A DNA stretch of 64,000 nucleotides from Glycine soja (taxonomy: Eukaryota; Streptophyta; Magnoliopsida; Fabales; Fabaceae). Position 1 is the first letter of the stretch. Each line of letters begins with the position of its first letter. The translations under genes and the position numbers were made by a program. Positions 1 to 11,697 of this stretch are shown in pieces. The stretch is taken from contig NC_041005.1 in assembly GCF_004193775.1 (NCBI RefSeq), forward strand, positions 14,169,865-14,233,864. Direction: 5' to 3'. The notes below the pieces were generated by a model. That model did not search any database. It was not told where the DNA came from and worked only from the letters and a program-made list of their open reading frames with translations.

Positions 1-200
1 AAGAAAAAACCAATGTTGAATTGTGTATTCTGAAACACTTTCTACATCGGTTATCAAAAAATTGATGTTGAAAGTCATACACAACATCTGTTTTTTTCTT
101 CAAAAAACTGATGTTGAATGTGTTTACAACATCGGTTATGGCCAAAACCGATGTAGTGCCCAAAACTGATGTTGTAAAAACACTTTCTACATCGGATTTA
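1..200. repeat. ACATCGGTT dyad repeat array (cut by window edge)
   Basis: Short motifs of the form ACATCGGTT and its complement AACCGATGT alternate at intervals of about 30-60 bases, together with degenerate versions such as AACTGATGT. The same kind of array sits next to a CACTA-type terminus at 51237-51557, so this is probably the subterminal region of a related CACTA element whose end lies outside the window. No terminus is visible here, so the element type is inferred from similarity only. Confidence 0.55.
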
Positions 201-1748
201 GACCAATTGATGTTGTTTTTTGCAATTTTTTTTAAATATTTATTTGTTTTTACAATGAACCAACCCAAATTAATTTACAAAATAATATATTTATTTGATT
301 TTAAGATAAATCATATATCCAACTAAATAAATGTAAACTCTAAATTTAAACTCGATCAACTTCTTATGACTAATTATCTATGAAATTAGATCCTATAACA
401 AACAATAAATTGATAAAATTCAAAACTAACCTCATATGTTTTATTTTCTGCCTCGAGCTCGCCTTTATTATATTATACTAAATAATTGATACAATTGATA
501 AAGTTTATATATTATATTATACTAAATAATTTTATTAGTGTAAAAAATTTATACCTATGCTAGCTGAAATGTAGACTTAAAATTTGTGAAATGAATTTTA
601 GTGAAACTAAAGAATGGCTGAGAAATAAAATTATTTCTGTACCTTTCTTCTGTAATTTATGACTAGAAAGTAGCATGATATTTCAATAACTATGTATCCA
701 TAACAAGGAAAATAATGAAATTAAAAAACCAAGCTAATCATCAACACAAGTGAGCAAAAGTATTGTGACTTATTAGCTCAAAGTATCATAAGGACTAATT
801 GAAAAGTTTTAAAGAAAAGTTGAAATGAAAGTATAGCACATGTGAATTTTATATGGAATTTACCATAATGAAGTTTTGCAGATTTTTTGAGTTATGATAG
901 TATAGATACTATTTGTATTCATGATTCATGTGATACGCAAACAAAGATTGAGAAGTCTGAGATTCTATCCTTGTATTTATTCTCTTTTTCCCGCATTAAA
1001 ATAATTTTCTCAGCCATGATTAATCTACTTTTTCCTAATCATGAATATACAAAATGGAAGCAAAAGGTCCAACAAAAATGATTATACCTAATGCTAAAGT
1101 CAATGCTAAATATCCCATGTATGACCAGTTTCAATAAATATTTGTACCTTAAAGGTCTACCCTCCAAAACAAATCCATGTACATTTTGAATACTACAAAC
1201 CGCTTCCTCTTCCTTTGAATAAGTTATATATATCCGGAAAAAAAAACTTTGATTAGGAACTGTGGTGTTTATATTAATATATTAATATTAATGTATCATA
1301 TAAAGATAATCATTTGTGCTAATGTAGCAATGGGAAATAAATGGAGAAAGGGGGAAGATACACCCATTCTCAGATTTTTTTAAATATATATAGAGATGGC
1401 TTTTCATGTTTTCCTTCTTTTTTATCAAAGGAAAAGATTGCGTTAAATTATTTTTTGCCAATCATTTGCTTCCTTCTTTCTAGTGTGAAGAGAAATGTCC
1501 CAAAATCCAAAGCTATCCAATTCAAATCAACAACAACAAGATTAAATAGTATAAGTTCTTTTTACAGTGGCAAGATAATTAACAGAAACCCATAATACCA
1601 TCAAGGAAACCACAAACCTGAAGAGAATATACTTACACACTGCAAGTATCATTCAAAAACTGTTGGATCACACCCTGCTGTTTGAGACATTGACACTTTT
1701 AAGACCTTCCTATACTAAGCAAAATACTCTCTTCACTGAAGGAGCTAT
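201..1748. other. AT-rich intergenic DNA, no gene seen
   Basis: About 1.5 kb of AT-rich sequence. The open frames here (for example 887-1081 and 1341-1595) have no recognisable protein similarity and look like chance. No RNA gene or transposon terminus was recognised. The segment ends at the 5' LTR of the retrotransposon starting at 1749. Confidence 0.5.
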
Positions 1749-2881
1749 TGATGTGCCATTGTTTTCTCCTATTTCTTAACTCTTTTTGCACCATTTTAAT
1801 TACTGATTAGTCTTAATTGTCAAATTAATTATGCAGTTTTATCATTTGGGCCTATTGGACTAATTTTGTGTTTTTAATTTAATTTCAGGAGAATTATAAG
1901 CAATTGGGCTTGAATCCAGAATTGGGCTTGGATTTGAAGAGAGCAGACAATTTTATCAAATCTCATCTCATCTAGATCAAATCTTATATTATCTAGATTT
2001 TATCTAATCTAGATCTTATCTTATCTTATTTAGATTTTATTTCATCTAGATTTTATTTTATTTTATCTTATCTTGTTTAGATTTTATTTTATTTATGGGC
2101 TTGGACTTAAAATAGATTTGTAAGCTTTGGGGGCTGAAAATATATAACAGCACCAAGGTTCTAGTTTAGTCTCCTCTCTCTCTCCTCTTTCGTTTTTAGT
2201 TTTTAGATTTCTCTTCTCTTTCTCCTTTTTTTGTTTTTGGCAATTCCAGTTCTGACTTTTAGTTTTATCAATAAAATTTTGTTCTTCAATCTATAATTTC
2301 CTTCTCTATTGATTAATGGAAGGCTAAGTCCCCAGCGTTGTTTTCTCTTGAGGATCAAGCACAGTTCTCTTTGAGGTTATATTATTACTGTTAAATTCTG
2401 TTCAGTTTTTCCTCTTCACTAATTACTCTAAATTTGTTGCTATTAATTCATGCATGCTTAGTGCTTGATTAATTGTCTCTACGCTTAATTTACGTTCATG
2501 CTTAATGATCGTTTATGAGTAATTGGTGTAAGTGTTGCTTAATCACATAATGAATGCCTTATGTTAAATTTCACTTAGTAATTTAATTTAGGGTTGGATT
2601 AAGTGGTTAAACTGATAAAGGATAAATTCTCGCAACCTAGGATAAGAGACTTGCTTGTGAATCAAGGGGAAGCAACGTATTTTAATTCTGATATTTTCTA
2701 ATTCAATTTTACTCGTTGTTTAATTTACAAAAGCAAACAACTCCCCCCCCCCAAATTTGTTACTATTTCCTACTATCTGTTATGAACATTTGGTTTATCA
2801 TTGCTCGTTGGGAAACGACCTAGGATAACTTCCTAGTTACTACATTTTAATGTTTATTTGATTCGGGTATGGCCTCGATCA
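1749..2881 (+). repeat. 5' LTR (1133 bp)
   Basis: Begins TGATGTGCCA and ends CGATCA just before the primer binding site, so it has the standard TG...CA ends. It is repeated at 11698. It contains an ATCTAGATTTTAT-rich tract (about 1960-2090), a TATA-like box at 2141-2148 and a run of ten C at 2743-2752. The C run lies in the part missing from the 3' LTR. Confidence 0.9.
2141..2148 (+). promoter_or_regulatory. TATA-like box of the LTR promoter
   Basis: TATATAAC lies in the middle of the LTR, just after the segment GTAAGCTTTGGGGGCTG. The same context is kept in the 3' LTR and, in diverged form, inside the hAT element at about 7518-7525. The position fits the U3/R boundary of a plant LTR. No transcript evidence is available. 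Confidence 0.5.
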
Positions 2882-2885
2882 AATT

Positions 2886-2903
2886 TGGCGCCGTTGCTGG
2901 GGA
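2886..2903 (+). other. Primer binding site, tRNA-Asp type
   Basis: TGGCGCCGTTGCTGGGGA starts four bases after the 5' LTR. It is complementary, with one mismatch, to the 3' end of plant tRNA-Asp, the primer typical of Athila-like elements. The same site occurs in the element at 40989-51000. Confidence 0.85.
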
Positions 2904-3747
2904 GCAGTGTCCAAAGGTTCATAATAGCTAGTGATTCGTGTTTGATGTTTAGTTGTTTTATGCTTTTGTGTTATGTTAGTGTTGTGTTAGTATTGTGTTC
3001 GTATTGTGTTAGTGTTGTTTAGTGTCTTGTTATTTTGTTTAGTGTGGTGTTTTGTTTTAGTTTTTTTGTTCAGCGCTTCCCCTGTTTTAGTTTTTTTTGT
3101 ATTTTGCTGTGAATACTGCTTTGCGACGGATTTAGCGACCACTTTTGCTGACCTGGAAAACAGAGTAGTAATGCAAATCCATTAGTGACTGAATTAGTGA
3201 CTGCTGCTGACAATTTTATTGGCGATTTTTGTTTTGATAGTTAGGGTTGTTATTTTTGGCTGAATTTTGGTGTGGTAGGTTCTTTTGTGTGAAAAATACC
3301 AGGAACACTTGTTGTTGCTAGATTTGAGAGATTCAAAAAAAATTGAGAACTTGTGTTTACCAAAACTTCAAACGGCCATAACTTTTGCTTCGGGTATCAG
3401 AATGACTATTATTATATATGTATTTGGGGTAGAAAAAAACTTTCCCACATTGTGATAGTCGGCCAAAGGCTGGCTGAGGTCTCTAGCTAGCCAAAATCGC
3501 CTATTTACTAGTTTTTTTTTGTTTTTTTTTATTTTTCAAGTTTTATTTTTCTAAACTTTCCTTAGGTAGTTTCCATAGTTAGACTTTGAATTTTTACCTG
3601 AAAATTTTTGTGCCATCTTTTCATGATTTTAGGGTGTTGCTCACAAAATTTCAAGTCATTTGGATATCATTTGAGGGTAGCTGTAGTTCAAACCTACACT
3701 GTTACTTGCATAAGAAGGCAACTAGTTGTGCATGCTGAATGTAGTAT
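2904..3747 (+). other. Untranslated leader of the retrotransposon
   Basis: T- and G-rich sequence with short GTGTTAGTGTTG-like repeats (about 2955-3060). No reading frame of note precedes the first gag ATG at 3748. This is the usual place for the packaging signal, but no such signal can be identified by eye. Confidence 0.5.
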
Positions 3748-5190
3748 ATGACTAGAGGCAATCCATCTGACTTACAAACCTTTGATCCTGAGATAGATAG
3801 GACATTTCATAGATTAGTTAGGCATCATTTTATACCTTTTGAGCATCCTGATTTTGAGCATTATAATTTTGAACATTCTGATTTTGAACATTCTGAGAAC
3901 ATGGCACAACCTCCACCCCGTGAGAGGACTCTAAGGGAAATGGCTATACCTGATTTCACCTACGAAAGCTTGTGCATCCAATACCCTGATGAGGATGTCC
4001 CATATGTTCTTAAAATTGGACTAATCCATTTGCTTCCAAAGTTTCATGGCCTTGCAGGTGAAGACCCACACAAACATCTGAAAGAATTCCATATTGTCTG
4101 CTCCACCATGAAACCCCTAGATGTCCAGGAGGATCACATATTTTTGAAGGCCTTTCCTCATTCTTTAGAGGAAGTGGCAAAGGACTGGCTTTATTACCTT
4201 GCTCCATGGTCCATCACGAGCTGGGATGACCTCAAGAGAGTATTCTTAGAAAAAAAAATTTCTTGCTTCCAAGACCACGGCCATCAGAAAGGATATTTCA
4301 GGCATTAGACAACTCAGTGGAGAGAGCTTATATGAATACTGAGAGAGATTCAAGAAACTATGTGCCAGTTGTCCTCACCATTAGATTTCTAAGCATCTTC
4401 TCCTCCAATATTTTTATGAAGGACTTAGTAACATGGAGAGAAGTATGATAGATGCTGCCAGTGGTGGAGCCCTTGGAGACATGACCCCTGCTGAAGCCAG
4501 AAATTTAATTGAGGAGATGGCTTCAAACTCCCAGCAATTTAGTGCCAGAAATGATGCTATTGTCATTAGAGGAGTGCATGAAGTAGTCACGAATTCATCT
4601 TCATCAACTGAAACTAAGAAGCTTGAAGGTAAACTAGATGCCTTGGTTAACCTGGTAACCCAACTGGCCATGAATCAAAAATCTACACCTGTCGCCAGAC
4701 CCTGTGGTTTATGCTCCTCTGCCGACCACCACACAGACCTTTGCCCTTCTGTGCAACAATCTGAAGTAATTAAACAGCCTGAAGCTTATGCTGCAAACAT
4801 CTACAATAGACCTCCTCAACCTCAGCAGTGAAATCAGCCACAACAGAATAATTATGACATCTTCAGCAACAGGTACAATCCCGGGTGGAGGAATCATCCC
4901 AACCTTAGATGGTCGAGTCCTTCACAACAGCAGCAACAACAACAACCTTATTTCCAGAATGCTGCTGGCCCAAGCAGACCATACGTTCCTCCACCAATCC
5001 AGCAGCAACAACAACAACAACCCTAGAAACAACAAATAGTTGAGGCTCCTCCGCAACCTTCCCTTGAAGAACTTGTGAGGCAAATGACTATGCAAAACAT
5101 GTAGTTTCAACAAGAGACCATAGCCTCCATTCAGAGCTTAACTAATCAGATGGGACAATTGGCTACACAGTTAAATCAACAACAGTCCTA
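3748..5190 (+). pseudogene. gag polyprotein, Athila-like, broken
   Basis: The first segment (3748-4308) starts at an ATG and contains a retrotransposon gag domain with motifs such as GLAGEDPHKHLKEF and WDDLKRVFLEKK. A frameshift at the A-run near 4250 breaks it. A later segment (4433-4831) carries a zinc knuckle of the form CX2CX4HX4C (CGLCSSADHHTDLC, about 4710-4752), then a glutamine/proline-rich stretch with in-frame stops at about 4829, 5023, 5102 and 5188. In a working element gag builds the virus-like particle and binds the RNA. This copy cannot encode an intact gag. The assignment is by domain recognition. Confidence 0.8.
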
Positions 5191-5399
5191 GAATTCTGAC
5201 AGATTACCTTCTCAATCTGTCCAGAATCCCAAAAATGTGAGTGCCATTACATTGGGGTCGGGAAAGCAGTGTCAAGGACCTCAACCAGTAACATTTTCCT
5301 CATCAGCAAATGAACCTGCCCAACCTCACTCTACTCCAGAAAAAGATGATGCCAAAAACGAAAATGTAAAGAGTAAGTTACCTAAAAATTTCTATGCAG

Positions 5400-6617
5400 G
5401 TGAATCTAAATAGAAGCAGCATATCCTTCTTCCATTCCCTCCAAGAGCAATTGCCAACAAAAAAAATGGAAGAGGCAGAGAAGGAGATCTTGGAAACATT
5501 TAGAAAAGTAGAGGTAAGCATACCTCTGCTGGATGCAATAAAGCAAATTCCAAGATATGCTAAATTCTTGAAGGAGTTGTGCACTAATAAGCGGAAGCTT
5601 AAAGGAAGTGAAAGAATTAGTATGGGCAGAAATGTCTCCGCATTGATTGGTAAATCTGTTCCCCAAATCCTTGAAAAATGTAAAGATCCAGGTACATTCA
5701 GCATACCTTGTATTATAGGGAACAATAAGTTTGACAATGCCATGCTAGATTTAGGAGCTTCTGTTAGTGTTATGCCTCTGTCTATTTTTAATTCTCTTTC
5801 TCTAGGTCCTTTGTAGTCAACTGATGTGGTAATTCATTTAGCTAATAGAAGTGTTGCCTATCCTGCTGGTTTCATAGAGGATGTCTTAGTTAGAGTTGGT
5901 GAACTGATTTTCCCTGTTTATTTTTATATTTTGAATATGGAGGAGGGATTTTCTAAAGGCTCAATTCCCATCATTCTAGGCAGACCTTTTATGAAAACTG
6001 CTAGAACTAAGATAGATGTATATGCAGGCACACTATCTATGGAGTTTGGTGATATAACTGTTCATTTTAATATTCTTGATGCTATGAAATACCCATCTGA
6101 AGATCTTTCTATATTTCGTGTTGAAATAATTGACCATATTGTTGATGAATACATGACTGATCTTCATTCTAATTTGCATGCTTGTCACTCTTCATGCATT
6201 GAATCTGAATTTGTACTAGATCATATGTTTGAATTTGATGCTGAGAGTGAATCTGAATTTGATATTGATTACATGTCTGGTGATGTTATACCTCTTGAGA
6301 TTGATTTTGTAGAGTCAGATAGAACTAACCATGTTTCAGGAAGTTCACATACCTCTGACTTTGTTTATGAGGTACAGGCTGAGAAACCATCTCTTTCTAC
6401 CACTATCCAGCCACCCACACCAGAATTGAAGTCTGTGCCATCAAATTTAAAATATGCTTACTTGGATGATAGCAAAAGTTTTCCAGTAATTATATCTGCC
6501 TCCCTTGCTTATGAGCAAGAGGATAAGTTGTTATCAGTTCTCAAGAAGCATAAGAAGGTTATAGGCTGGACCCTAGCAGACATTCCTGGTATTAGCTCAT
6601 CCACATGTATGCATTGA
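5400..6617 (+). pseudogene. Aspartic protease region of pol and linker, broken
   Basis: The retropepsin active-site signature LDLGASVSVMPLS is readable at about 5746-5784, and the second conserved segment IILGRPF at about 5969-5990. A stop after SLGPL (about 5814) separates them, in the same frame. An acidic, aspartate- and glutamate-rich linker follows (about 6100-6400), leading into the RT N-terminal motif near 6530-6617, where a TGA ends the frame. The protease would normally cut the gag-pol polyprotein. The stops rule out a complete product. Confidence 0.75.
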
Positions 6618-8407
6618 ATAAATTTAGAAGATAGGGCTAAACCAGTAAGACAGCCACAAAGAAGACTCAACCCGGTGATTCTTGATGTAGTGAAGAAGGA
6701 GGTAACCAAGCTTCTGCAAGCTGGAATCATTTATCCTATCTCCGATAGCCAATGGGTGAGTCCCGTCCTGGTAGTCCCGAAGAAAACCGACCTCACCATC
6801 ATCAAAAATGAGAAGGAGGAGCTAATTCCTACTCGGGTGCAGAACAGTTGGAGAGTCTACATCGACTATAGGAGGCTGAACCAGGTTACCAAAAAGGACC
6901 ATTTTCCCATGCCATTCATTGACCAGATGCTTGAACGCCTGGCAGGTAAATCTCACTACTGTTTCCTTGATGGTTTTTCTGGTTATATGCAAATCACTAT
7001 TGCTCTTGAGGATTAGGAAAAGACCACATTCACCTGCCCCTTTGGCACTTTTGCCTATAGGAGGATGCCTTTCAGCCTATGCAATGCCGCTGGTACCCTC
7101 CAGCGGTGCATGATTAGTATTTTCAGTAGGGGTGGAAATGAGCCGAGCAGCTTGTCGAGGGCTTTCGGCTCGGGCTATGTAAGGCTCATCTCGGCTTGAC
7201 TTGTTTACTATAAAGGCCAAGCTCAAGCTTTTTAAAATGCCTTTTTAGATAAAAAGGCCAAGCTCAAACCATAAAAAAAGCTTGTTAAGTTTAACAAGCC
7301 GGCTTGTTTAACTACTAATAATAATAATAATAATAACTTTATTTTATCAAATCTTATCTTATCTAGATTTTATTCTATCTACATTTTATTTTATTCAGAT
7401 TTTATTTCGTACAGATTTTATTTCATCCCATCTTATCTTATCTTGTCCAGATTTTATTTGATTTCGTTTATGGACTTGGACTTAAGATAGATTTGTAAGC
7501 TTTGGGGCTGAGGACCTATATAACAGCACCAAGGTTTTAGTTTATGAAGTTTTTTTTTCGGAGAAAAGAATAATTCTAGGATTTTAGAATTCCAGTTTTT
7601 ATTACTGTCCATGCACACTGTTCACGTAGAATAAAATTCATTTTCTACAAATCATCTCTAATCCATACATTTTTTAATATTATGCTCTTTTTATTTTCTT
7701 TTGATATACTTTGTGCTTTAACGACTTGAATTCAATATGATTTTATTTATCAATTATTTTTGGATTTGTACATTACTTATACGAAATTTTATAAATTTCT
7801 TTTTTTAGTTAGTATTTCACTAGGTTTTAAAATAATTAATTAATCAAAGACGTCTTTAAGCAAACTTTTAAATAGGCTCGTGGGCCAAGCCAGGCTTTTA
7901 TATAAGCCAAGCCGAGCCTTAAAAAAAAGCCTATGACAGGTAATGAGCCAAGCTCAAGCCTTACGTATTCAACTCAGGCCGAGCTCAAGCCTAGTAAAGC
8001 TTGGCTTGGCTCGGCTCATTTTCACCCCTAATTTTCAATGATTTTTTAGAAAACTGCATAAAGGTGTTTATGGATGATTTCACTGTATATGGATCCTCTT
8101 TTGATGTTTGCTTGGATAGTCTGGAAAAAGTTTTGAATAGATGCATTAAAACTAACCTTGTTCTAAATTTTGAAAAATGTCATTTTATGGTTGAGCAAGG
8201 TATAGTTTTAGGTCACAATATTTCCAATAAAGGCATTGAAGTAGATCCTACAAAAATTTATGTTATTTCACAATTGCCTTACCCCTCTTGCGTGCGAGAG
8301 GTGCGATCTTTTCTTGGGCATGCAGGATTCTACAGGCGCTTTATAAGAGATTCTAGCAAGGTAGCCCTTCCACTATCCAAACTTGTTGCAAAAGGAGGTG
8401 GAGTTTG
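6618..8407 (+). pseudogene. Reverse transcriptase domain, split by a hAT element
   Basis: RT motifs run in order: AGIIYPISDSQWVSP and VLVVPKK (about 6720-6785), WRVYIDYRRLNQVTKKDHFP (about 6850-6908), then FTCPFGTFAYRRMPF (about 7027-7072). The domain then stops at 7126 where a 904-bp hAT element is inserted, and resumes at about 8039 with the catalytic box FMDD (about 8069-8080) and the palm/thumb region with FLGHAGFYRRF. An in-frame TAG at about 7015 lies before the insertion. Removing the insertion and one target copy restores the frame, so the interruption is a clean transposon insertion and not a rearrangement. Confidence 0.85.
7127..8030. mobile_element. Non-autonomous hAT-type DNA transposon (904 bp) carrying LTR-derived sequence
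   Basis: The ends form an inverted repeat starting TAGGGGTG and continuing with ATGAGCCGAGC. It is flanked by an 8-bp target duplication, ATTTTCAG at 7119-7126 and ATTTTCAA at 8031-8038 (7 of 8 match). The 8-bp duplication and the TAGGGGTG end are typical of the hAT superfamily. Subterminal GAGCCAAGCTCAAGC-like repeats fill about 180 bp at each end. There is no transposase gene. The middle (about 7339-7545) is clearly related to the LTR of the host retrotransposon, including its TATA-box region. A TAA microsatellite lies at about 7316-7336. Confidence 0.85.
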
Positions 8408-8845
8408 ACTTTAATGATAAATGCAGAGAGGCTTTTGATTGCCTCAAAAGAGCACTGACTACCACCCCCATCATCCAGGCACCCGACTAGACAGCCCCTT
8501 TTGAGCTTATGTGTGATGCATCAAATTATGCATTGGGGGCTGTCCTTGCTCATAAAATTGATAAATTGCCCAAGGTGATATATTATGCTTCTAGGACTTT
8601 AGATGATGCCCAAGAGAATTATACTACTATTGAGAAAGAGCTACTAGCCATAGTTTTTGCTCTTGAAAAAATTTGTTCTTATTTGCTGGGTACTCGCATT
8701 ATTTTTTATACTGACCATGCAGCTCTAAAGTACTTGTTGACGAAGGCTGATTCAAAGCCTAGGTTGATCCGATGGATGCTCTAGCTCCAAGAGTTTAACT
8801 TCGAGATCCGTGATAGGAGCAGAGCACAAAATTTAGTTACTGATC
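8408..8845 (+). pseudogene. RNase H domain of pol, broken
   Basis: After a frameshift at about 8400 the RNase H region reads from about 8509 with [35 protein letters not shown] and [12 protein letters not shown]. These are the conserved Asp, Glu and Asp-His segments of the Ty3/gypsy RNase H fold. It ends with a TAG at about 8782 in a segment that normally continues into the tether region (RWMLxLQEF). RNase H would remove the RNA strand during reverse transcription. The breaks show this copy is inactive. Confidence 0.8.
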
Positions 8846-10231
8846 ATTTGAGTCGGATCGAGCGTGTGTCTAATGAGGACTCACCCATTCGGGATGATTT
8901 CCCGGATGATCATTTATATATATTGTATAGTATTTTTGATTCTCTTTCTACTCCCTGGTTTGCCAACATATTCAATTATTTAGTTGCTTCTGTTTTTCCT
9001 CCCTTAGCATCAAAGGCTCAAAAAGATAAAATTAAAAGTGATGCTAAGCATTTTATTTGGGATGACCCCTACTTGTGGAAATTGTGCAGTGATCAGGTCA
9101 TTAGACGATGCATTCCAGATCATGAGACTGACTCAGTCCTGAGGTTCTGTCATTCTTCCACACCGGAAGGTCATCTGGGTGTTCAAAGGACAGCTCGCAA
9201 AGTGCTTGACTGTGGCTTTTATTGGCCCACCATCTTTAAAGATGCGTGGAAGATTTGTAGCACTTGTGAGCAGTGTCAGAGAGTAGGAAGTGCACTTACA
9301 TGGCGACAACAAATGCCTCAGCAACCTATGCTATTTTGTGAGGTGTTTGATGTTTGGGGCATAGATTTCATGGGCCCTTTTCCTGTCTCTTTTGGTTATG
9401 TTTACATTCTCCTTGCAGTTGATTATGTTTCAAAATGGGTGGAAGCCAAGCCCATTAGAATTAATGATGCTAAGGTTGTTGCAGATTTTGTCAGATCTAA
9501 TCTGTTTTGCATATTTGGAGTACCTAAAGCAATCGTTAGTGATCAAGGAACCCATTTTCGCAACAAATCAATGCATGCCTTGCTTAAAAAGTATGGGGTT
9601 GTACACAGGGTATCCACACCATACCACCCCCAAACCAATGGACAGGCAGAAATTTCTAATAGGGAGATCAAGAGAATTTTAGAGAAGATTGTGCAGCCAA
9701 GCAGGAAAGATTGGAGTACCATGCTTGATGATGCTCTTTGGCACAAAGCATACTGGGCAGTGAAGACCTGCAACTTCTCTATCGATCAAGCTGGTGAGGA
9801 AAGAAAGTTGCAACTGAGTGAGTTAGATGAGATCCGCCTAGAAGCATATGAGAATGCCAAGTTCTACAAAGAAAAGACTAGGAAGTTCCATGATAGCATG
9901 ATAATTAAGAAGGACTTCATGGTTGGGCAAAAAAGTGTTATTGTATAATTCTAAGCTTGGACTCATGAGTGGTAAGTTGATGTCTAAGTGGATTGGTCCT
10001 TTTGTTGTTACTAAAGTTTTTCCTTATGGTACAATTGAGATCAAAAGAGACTCCACAAACAAGAGCTTCAAGGTCAATGGACACCGACTTAAGCCATTTC
10101 TCACAAACCCTTCTTTAGTGGATGTAGTGGTGGAAGAGACTTCCTTACTCCACCATGACTTAGGGAGTTTTTCTTTTCCTATCTCCTTCTTTACTTTTAT
10201 TACATTTGTCCGACTCTATTTGATGGTTTAA
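8846..10231 (+). pseudogene. Integrase domain with internal deletion
   Basis: A long open segment (8848-9948) contains an HHCC zinc-binding region (GHLGVQRTARKVL then CSTCEQCQ), and the catalytic core with WGIDFMGPFP (first Asp), IVSDQGTHF (second Asp) and PYHPQTNGQAEISNREIK (Glu). Directly after DDALW the sequence jumps to HKAYWAVK, so the conserved stretch that normally lies between them (about 30 residues in relatives, from memory) is deleted in frame. A frameshift at about 9935 moves the C-terminal GPF module ([15 protein letters not shown]) into another frame (9923-10231). The catalytic D,D,E residues are kept, but the protein would be incomplete. Confidence 0.85.
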
Positions 10232-11683
10232 TTGCTTTTAGTCTTTTAATTGTGCCACATTAAGGACAATGTGTTGTTTAAGTATGGGGGGAGTGTTCTT
10301 TGGTTTTGCTAGTTTTGTTAGTTTTGTTAATTTTGTTAGTTGTGTTAAATTTGTTAACTTTTTTAGTTTTGTTGGGTTTCTAGTTTAATATTTTAGGTCA
10401 ATTCTGTTTGCATGTACAACTTTGCATATTTTTCTTTGAATTATAGGATATGTTCAAGTAATGGGTAATTGTTTTGAAAATAAAAGTTGCTTGACATTTT
10501 GTGATTTGAAGTCCTTGTTTTTCCTCTACATGTCATGATAGTTTTGAAAGCTCAATTTGAAAGTGATAAGTTTACCTTTGTGAGAATTTGAGCCATCCAT
10601 CATCATAATATTTTGGTGTGTTTTGCCCCATTGATTGCTTGCACAATAGCCTTGGCTTGATTCTTGTTGATGCTTCCTAATTCACATGCATATTTGGAAA
10701 TGATTTAGGCAATTTTGTTCTTATAAGCCTCTAGCCAAATGGACTTACCTTGAATTAATTCCTTTGATAGCCCCTTTGAGCCTATGTTCCCCTTTCTTTG
10801 TTTTGAAGCTCATTACAAGCCTTAAGTGAAAAACCATGATCTCACCCTAACCTTAAGGAATTTCGGAGCTTTGGAATTGTTTTGGGAATAAGTGTGGGGG
10901 GGGGGGGGGGGGGGGTTTGTTGGATAACATGTTTTGTTGGCTATGCTTCATGACGTATTTTTGGGCCATACTGATGTACATTGTATATGGGTTAAATGTT
11001 GGACATGCTGTTGAATGATATGCTAGTTCTCAAATGCTACTGTTCCAAAAAAAGGGAAAAAAAATTTAAGTTGAATCAATTCGAAAAAAAAGAAAAGAAA
11101 AAAAAAAGCAATAAAGTTGAGTGAATAAGATCTTAGATGGAAAAAGAATGACGAGACTCTTGGCTCTACTCTTTGCGTTTAAAATTTTATCTTTAGGTTT
11201 TCTTATTTTTTTTTCTTAATATGCACTTATTCCCCATTGCTCCTCTATTCCTTTGAGATTTAGCTACTTATTCCATATTTTTCCCTACCTTGTCTTTGGC
11301 CCCATTACAACCTTAAAAGACCTTTTGATCCTCATGTGCTTGTGTTTATGGGTTGATTGTCAATTTTAGAATCTTGCCAAGTTTATGTGGTGTTGGTTTT
11401 CATGGGTGCTTTGAGGGTAAATAGCAGCCTAGACACTTGAGAGATAGAGTGCATATCTTGTGAGGCTTTATCACTTTTCATTCTTGAGCTGATTAACTAT
11501 TTTGCCATGATTGGGTTGCTTGGATGATTTTCATGAATGTCTTGACTCTTTGGATCTCTTCATGTTAGATGTTACCCATTCCTTGATGTTCATTGAGAAA
11601 TATGTAAATGTTTTTGTTTGTCTCTCTTTGATATCCTTGGATTTTGTTCTTTGTTTCATTTTGCCCAGGAGTGCAAAAGGCTA
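10232..11683 (+). other. Non-coding region between integrase and 3' LTR, with G-runs
   Basis: No env-like or other reading frame was found. The region starts with the post-pol phrase ATTAAGGACAATGTG and a first polypurine-like tract at about 10282-10292 (GTATGGGGGGA). A run of 20 consecutive G lies at 10896-10915 after GAATAAGTGT. The rest is T-rich with A-rich runs at 11045-11110. Confidence 0.6.
10896..10915 (+). repeat. G20 homopolymer
   Basis: Twenty G in a row, sitting in a phrase resembling the polypurine tracts at 10282 and 11684. It may be an expanded internal polypurine tract. Sequencing or assembly of such a run is error prone, so the exact length is uncertain. Confidence 0.8.
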
Positions 11684-11697
11684 AGTATGGGGGGTTT
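11684..11697 (+). other. Polypurine tract of the retrotransposon
   Basis: AAGTATGGGGGG followed by TTT directly precedes the 3' LTR start (TGATGTG at 11698). This is the position and composition expected for the plus-strand primer. Confidence 0.8.
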
